Shown here piece after piece: positions 62,163 to 64,000 of a stretch of 64,000 bases of DNA. The notes beneath the pieces were generated by a model. The model was not told the DNA's origin. It did not search any database and worked only from the letters and a program-made list of their open reading frames with translations. A program made the translations under genes and the position numbers. The DNA lies in contig BROI01000014.1 in NCBI GenBank assembly GCA_027923505.1, positions 124,001 to 188,000 on the forward strand, read 5' to 3'. This DNA comes from Mayamaea pseudoterrestris (taxonomy: Eukaryota; Bacillariophyta; Bacillariophyceae; Sellaphorales; Sellaphoraceae). Every line of letters begins with the position of its first letter. Position 1 is the first letter of the stretch.

Positions 62163-63773
62163 TCATTGCTTGGTTATCGTCACCATTCGGCAACCAGCCG
62201 AAAGGAGCCGTCGATCAGTCTCCAAACGCTCGATAATTTTCCGAGCTATGAACCTTCCCCACACTTCGTATCCCAAGTCATTTGGATGAATGCCATCTGA
62301 GGCCAACAAAGCTGCTCCCACTGGAGCCAAGCTGTCCAAATCGTCGACCAAAGCAATGCCATCCAAATCAAGCTGGTATAGGTAGTCATATCCTTGATCA
62401 GTCGCTAGAGACTTATAGTGCTCGTCCATTAAGCCTTTTATCTTGTTTTGTACATTGTTGCCCACGTCACTAAGCTTCAAGATGATTTTCTCGGATCGAA
62501 GCTCCTCCCAGATCGAACCTTGCCGTTGCTGCGCATCAGAAAATACCTGCCGACCGGGGCTTTCCACAAACAACACAAGGTCCGGATATAGCTCAGCAAG
62601 ATTCTTCTTGTTTCGATCCATTGCATGCACAAGAGGCACAAGAAACCAACTGAGTGGAACAAGATGACTGAGTATTGTTGGCTCAATTGGAAGCGCCGGA
62701 AAAACAATCATGGGAGGATCGCCACCACGAGTTGAATCCATCTCATTATCGTCCGAAGAGTCGTTTACAAGACATTGTTCAGCTTCTTCTACCCGGGCAC
62801 CAATAATATTCATTCTGCTTTGAAGAGCTTGTACAATGTTCACGAGTCGACTCTTGATATTGTCCTCATGCTCTGTATTGCTGGCCTCTTTGTATGGATC
62901 CTTCCGTCGAGGCGTTAAAAAGGGAAGAAACGTGTCCTTCAAGTCGTTCAGGCCACATAAGATCACCGCTATATCATATTGACCGAGGAAAGCCGGCCTT
63001 AATGACTGACGGCGTAGCATTCTCGTTACTCTTTTGTTCAACTCTTCTCTCCGTCGTTCATCCCGGTCATCATGCGACTCGACAGGCACAATCACCTTCT
63101 TGAGGTTCTTGACATCGCGCTGAAAGCCAGCACTGAACCGTTTCCACCAGCGTCCAAATGGATGCGTCACTTCTTGCTCGTCCACCACGACGGGTTCCTT
63201 GTGAATTTCCCACCATTCCTTGGCAGCTCGGCGAGTCACTTCCGCGCGAATTCGAGTCTCGTCTTGCCACTCCAAAATCTTTGCAATCAGCGGCGTTCGA
63301 AGATCATCTAAATCAAGAATCTGACTGACAACTTCAAGCGACGTTGAACCTGGTGAGCCTATGCATGTCCAATAGACGGCGCGTCCGCCCATGGCCTGCG
63401 AAAGGCCTTGAGCAATCGACTCTGGTAATGCTGGAGTAGATGATTTACTCATTCCTACGCCTGCCGCCAAAGAGTCTCCCAATACAAGTATACGAAGCGG
63501 AGGTTCATTATTCAGCTTTGTTGTGTGTCGACGTAAAAGACTGTTGACGAGTCCTTGAGTAATGCTGGAAGTGGGCTGCGTTTTGGAACCCTCAACGATG
63601 ACTATTCCGCGGCTGGGCGTCTCTGGATGAGGAGCATTCCCGTGGTTTGTTCGATAATCGATCAACAGTAGAGCTCCTTGTAATATTGAAATAACAGGAG
63701 TAGATACTGCCAAGCCAAACAACCAAGGTCGAATGTTTTTTGGAAGCGCCACTGAAGAAAATTGCCTCGACAT
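62163..63773 (-). CDS. GDSL/SGNH hydrolase family protein
   Basis: 536 residues from the ATG at 63773 (MSRQFSSVALPKN). The frame is open for ten more codons upstream but without an ATG. An N-terminal hydrophobic stretch (LFGLAVSTPVISILQGALLL, about 18-37) may be an anchor. SGNH blocks: RILVLGDSLAAGVGM (block I with the nucleophile Ser) near 95-109, GSPGSTSLEVV (block II Gly) and AVILCGLNDLK (block III, Asn), then DGIHPNDLGYEVWG (block V with Asp and His) near 500. All four catalytic blocks are present, so it should be an active esterase or lipase. A charged insertion (about 185-270) with WWKRFSAGFQRDVKNLKK is unusual for the family. Substrate unknown. Confidence 0.9.
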   Translation of the reverse strand: MSRQFSSVALPKNIRPWLFGLAVSTPVISILQGALLLIDYRTNHGNAPHPETPSRGIVIVEGSKTQPTSSITQGLVNSLLRRHTTKLNNEPPLRILVLGDSLAAGVGMSKSSTPALPESIAQGLSQAMGGRAVYWTCIGSPGSTSLEVVSQILDLDDLRTPLIAKILEWQDETRIRAEVTRRAAKEWWEIHKEPVVVDEQEVTHPFGRWWKRFSAGFQRDVKNLKKVIVPVESHDDRDERRREELNKRVTRMLRRQSLRPAFLGQYDIAVILCGLNDLKDTFLPFLTPRRKDPYKEASNTEHEDNIKSRLVNIVQALQSRMNIIGARVEEAEQCLVNDSSDDNEMDSTRGGDPPMIVFPALPIEPTILSHLVPLSWFLVPLVHAMDRNKKNLAELYPDLVLFVESPGRQVFSDAQQRQGSIWEELRSEKIILKLSDVGNNVQNKIKGLMDEHYKSLATDQGYDYLYQLDLDGIALVDDLDSLAPVGAALLASDGIHPNDLGYEVWGRFIARKIIERLETDRRLLSAGCRMVTITKQ

Positions 63774-64000
63774 GGTCGAAGTCGTCGGGCTTCCAGTAAT
63801 CAAGCTACTATGCTTTAGATATTATTCAATCCTTTTTTACAATCGTAGTCGAAAATCCAATTTTCGTCGTCATGCCCGATGCTCAATTTGCTTTATTATA
63901 TCATCTTCCCCCATGGTGGAATCGAAACGAACCTGTCGAAACGTCAAACACGTCGTACCGTAACTGAGACGAACGCCAGCCGCTCCATTGCACGTTGACA
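63774..64000. other. Upstream region of the GDSL gene at the window edge
   Basis: No gene seen; should include the promoter of the hydrolase gene. Any further gene lies outside the window. Confidence 0.3.

Noticed and set aside
1-64000. tRNA and rRNA genes
   Set aside because: No acceptor plus TYC-arm pattern or rRNA block was found by eye; a covariance-model scan would be needed to be sure.

Overview
The window looks like nuclear DNA of a photosynthetic stramenopile, most likely a diatom. Three predicted proteins begin with a signal peptide that ends in an ASAFAP-like motif with a conserved Phe, the import signal of red-algal secondary plastids (8297-8991, 35565-36710 and 61201-61761). There are two long secreted Pro/Ser/Thr-repeat proteins of the kind common in diatoms. 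Introns are few, short (45-158 bp) and GT-AG. The mobile elements (a tyrosine-recombinase retroelement, a Copia element, a LINE with a stramenopile-type reverse transcriptase and a Crypton) also fit. The genus cannot be told from the sequence.

Layout. 1-8.3 kb is gene-poor and repeat-rich: a broken RT plus tyrosine-recombinase retroelement (about 2.65-4.88 kb) lies between arrays of a 105-120 bp repeat. A third array, in inverted orientation, follows at 5.6-6.2 kb, and a decayed LINE reverse transcriptase sits at 6.2-6.7 kb. 8.3-23 kb holds host genes: a small plastid-targeted protein, a 1297-residue Pro-rich secreted protein with five 117-bp repeats, two long disordered proteins (one with a J-like domain lacking HPD) and a two-exon, probably mitochondrial membrane protein. 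23.3-31.4 kb is a mobile-element island: a 75-bp tandem pair, an 83/85-bp array, an open Crypton with all catalytic residues visible, a 172-bp array and a Copia fossil inserted at the end of that array. The island is bracketed by a direct segmental duplication of the 5' part of the mitochondrial gene (22.36-23.37 kb copied at 31.44-32.31 kb).

32.3-64 kb is a dense host region: a RING-like/acidic/SAP-like protein, a plastid 4Fe-4S ferredoxin-domain protein, signal recognition particle receptor beta, a myosin, a Ser/Pro-rich secreted protein, a dynamin-family GTPase, a PDZ protein, a metaxin-like import protein, a zinc-less Fpg-type DNA glycosylase, an SGNH-like membrane protein, TAF9, a C3HC4 RING protein, an acyl-CoA dehydrogenase ending in the peroxisomal signal SRL, a thylakoid-lumen DUF1499 protein and a GDSL-type hydrolase. 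Many neighbours are divergent pairs sharing 180-350 bp of upstream DNA. There are no operons. The genes are unrelated housekeeping and organelle functions (secretory targeting, mitochondrial import, peroxisomal oxidation, plastid redox, DNA repair, transcription).

No tRNA, rRNA or CRISPR was recognised. Splice sites were assigned by eye from reading frame and GT-AG context.
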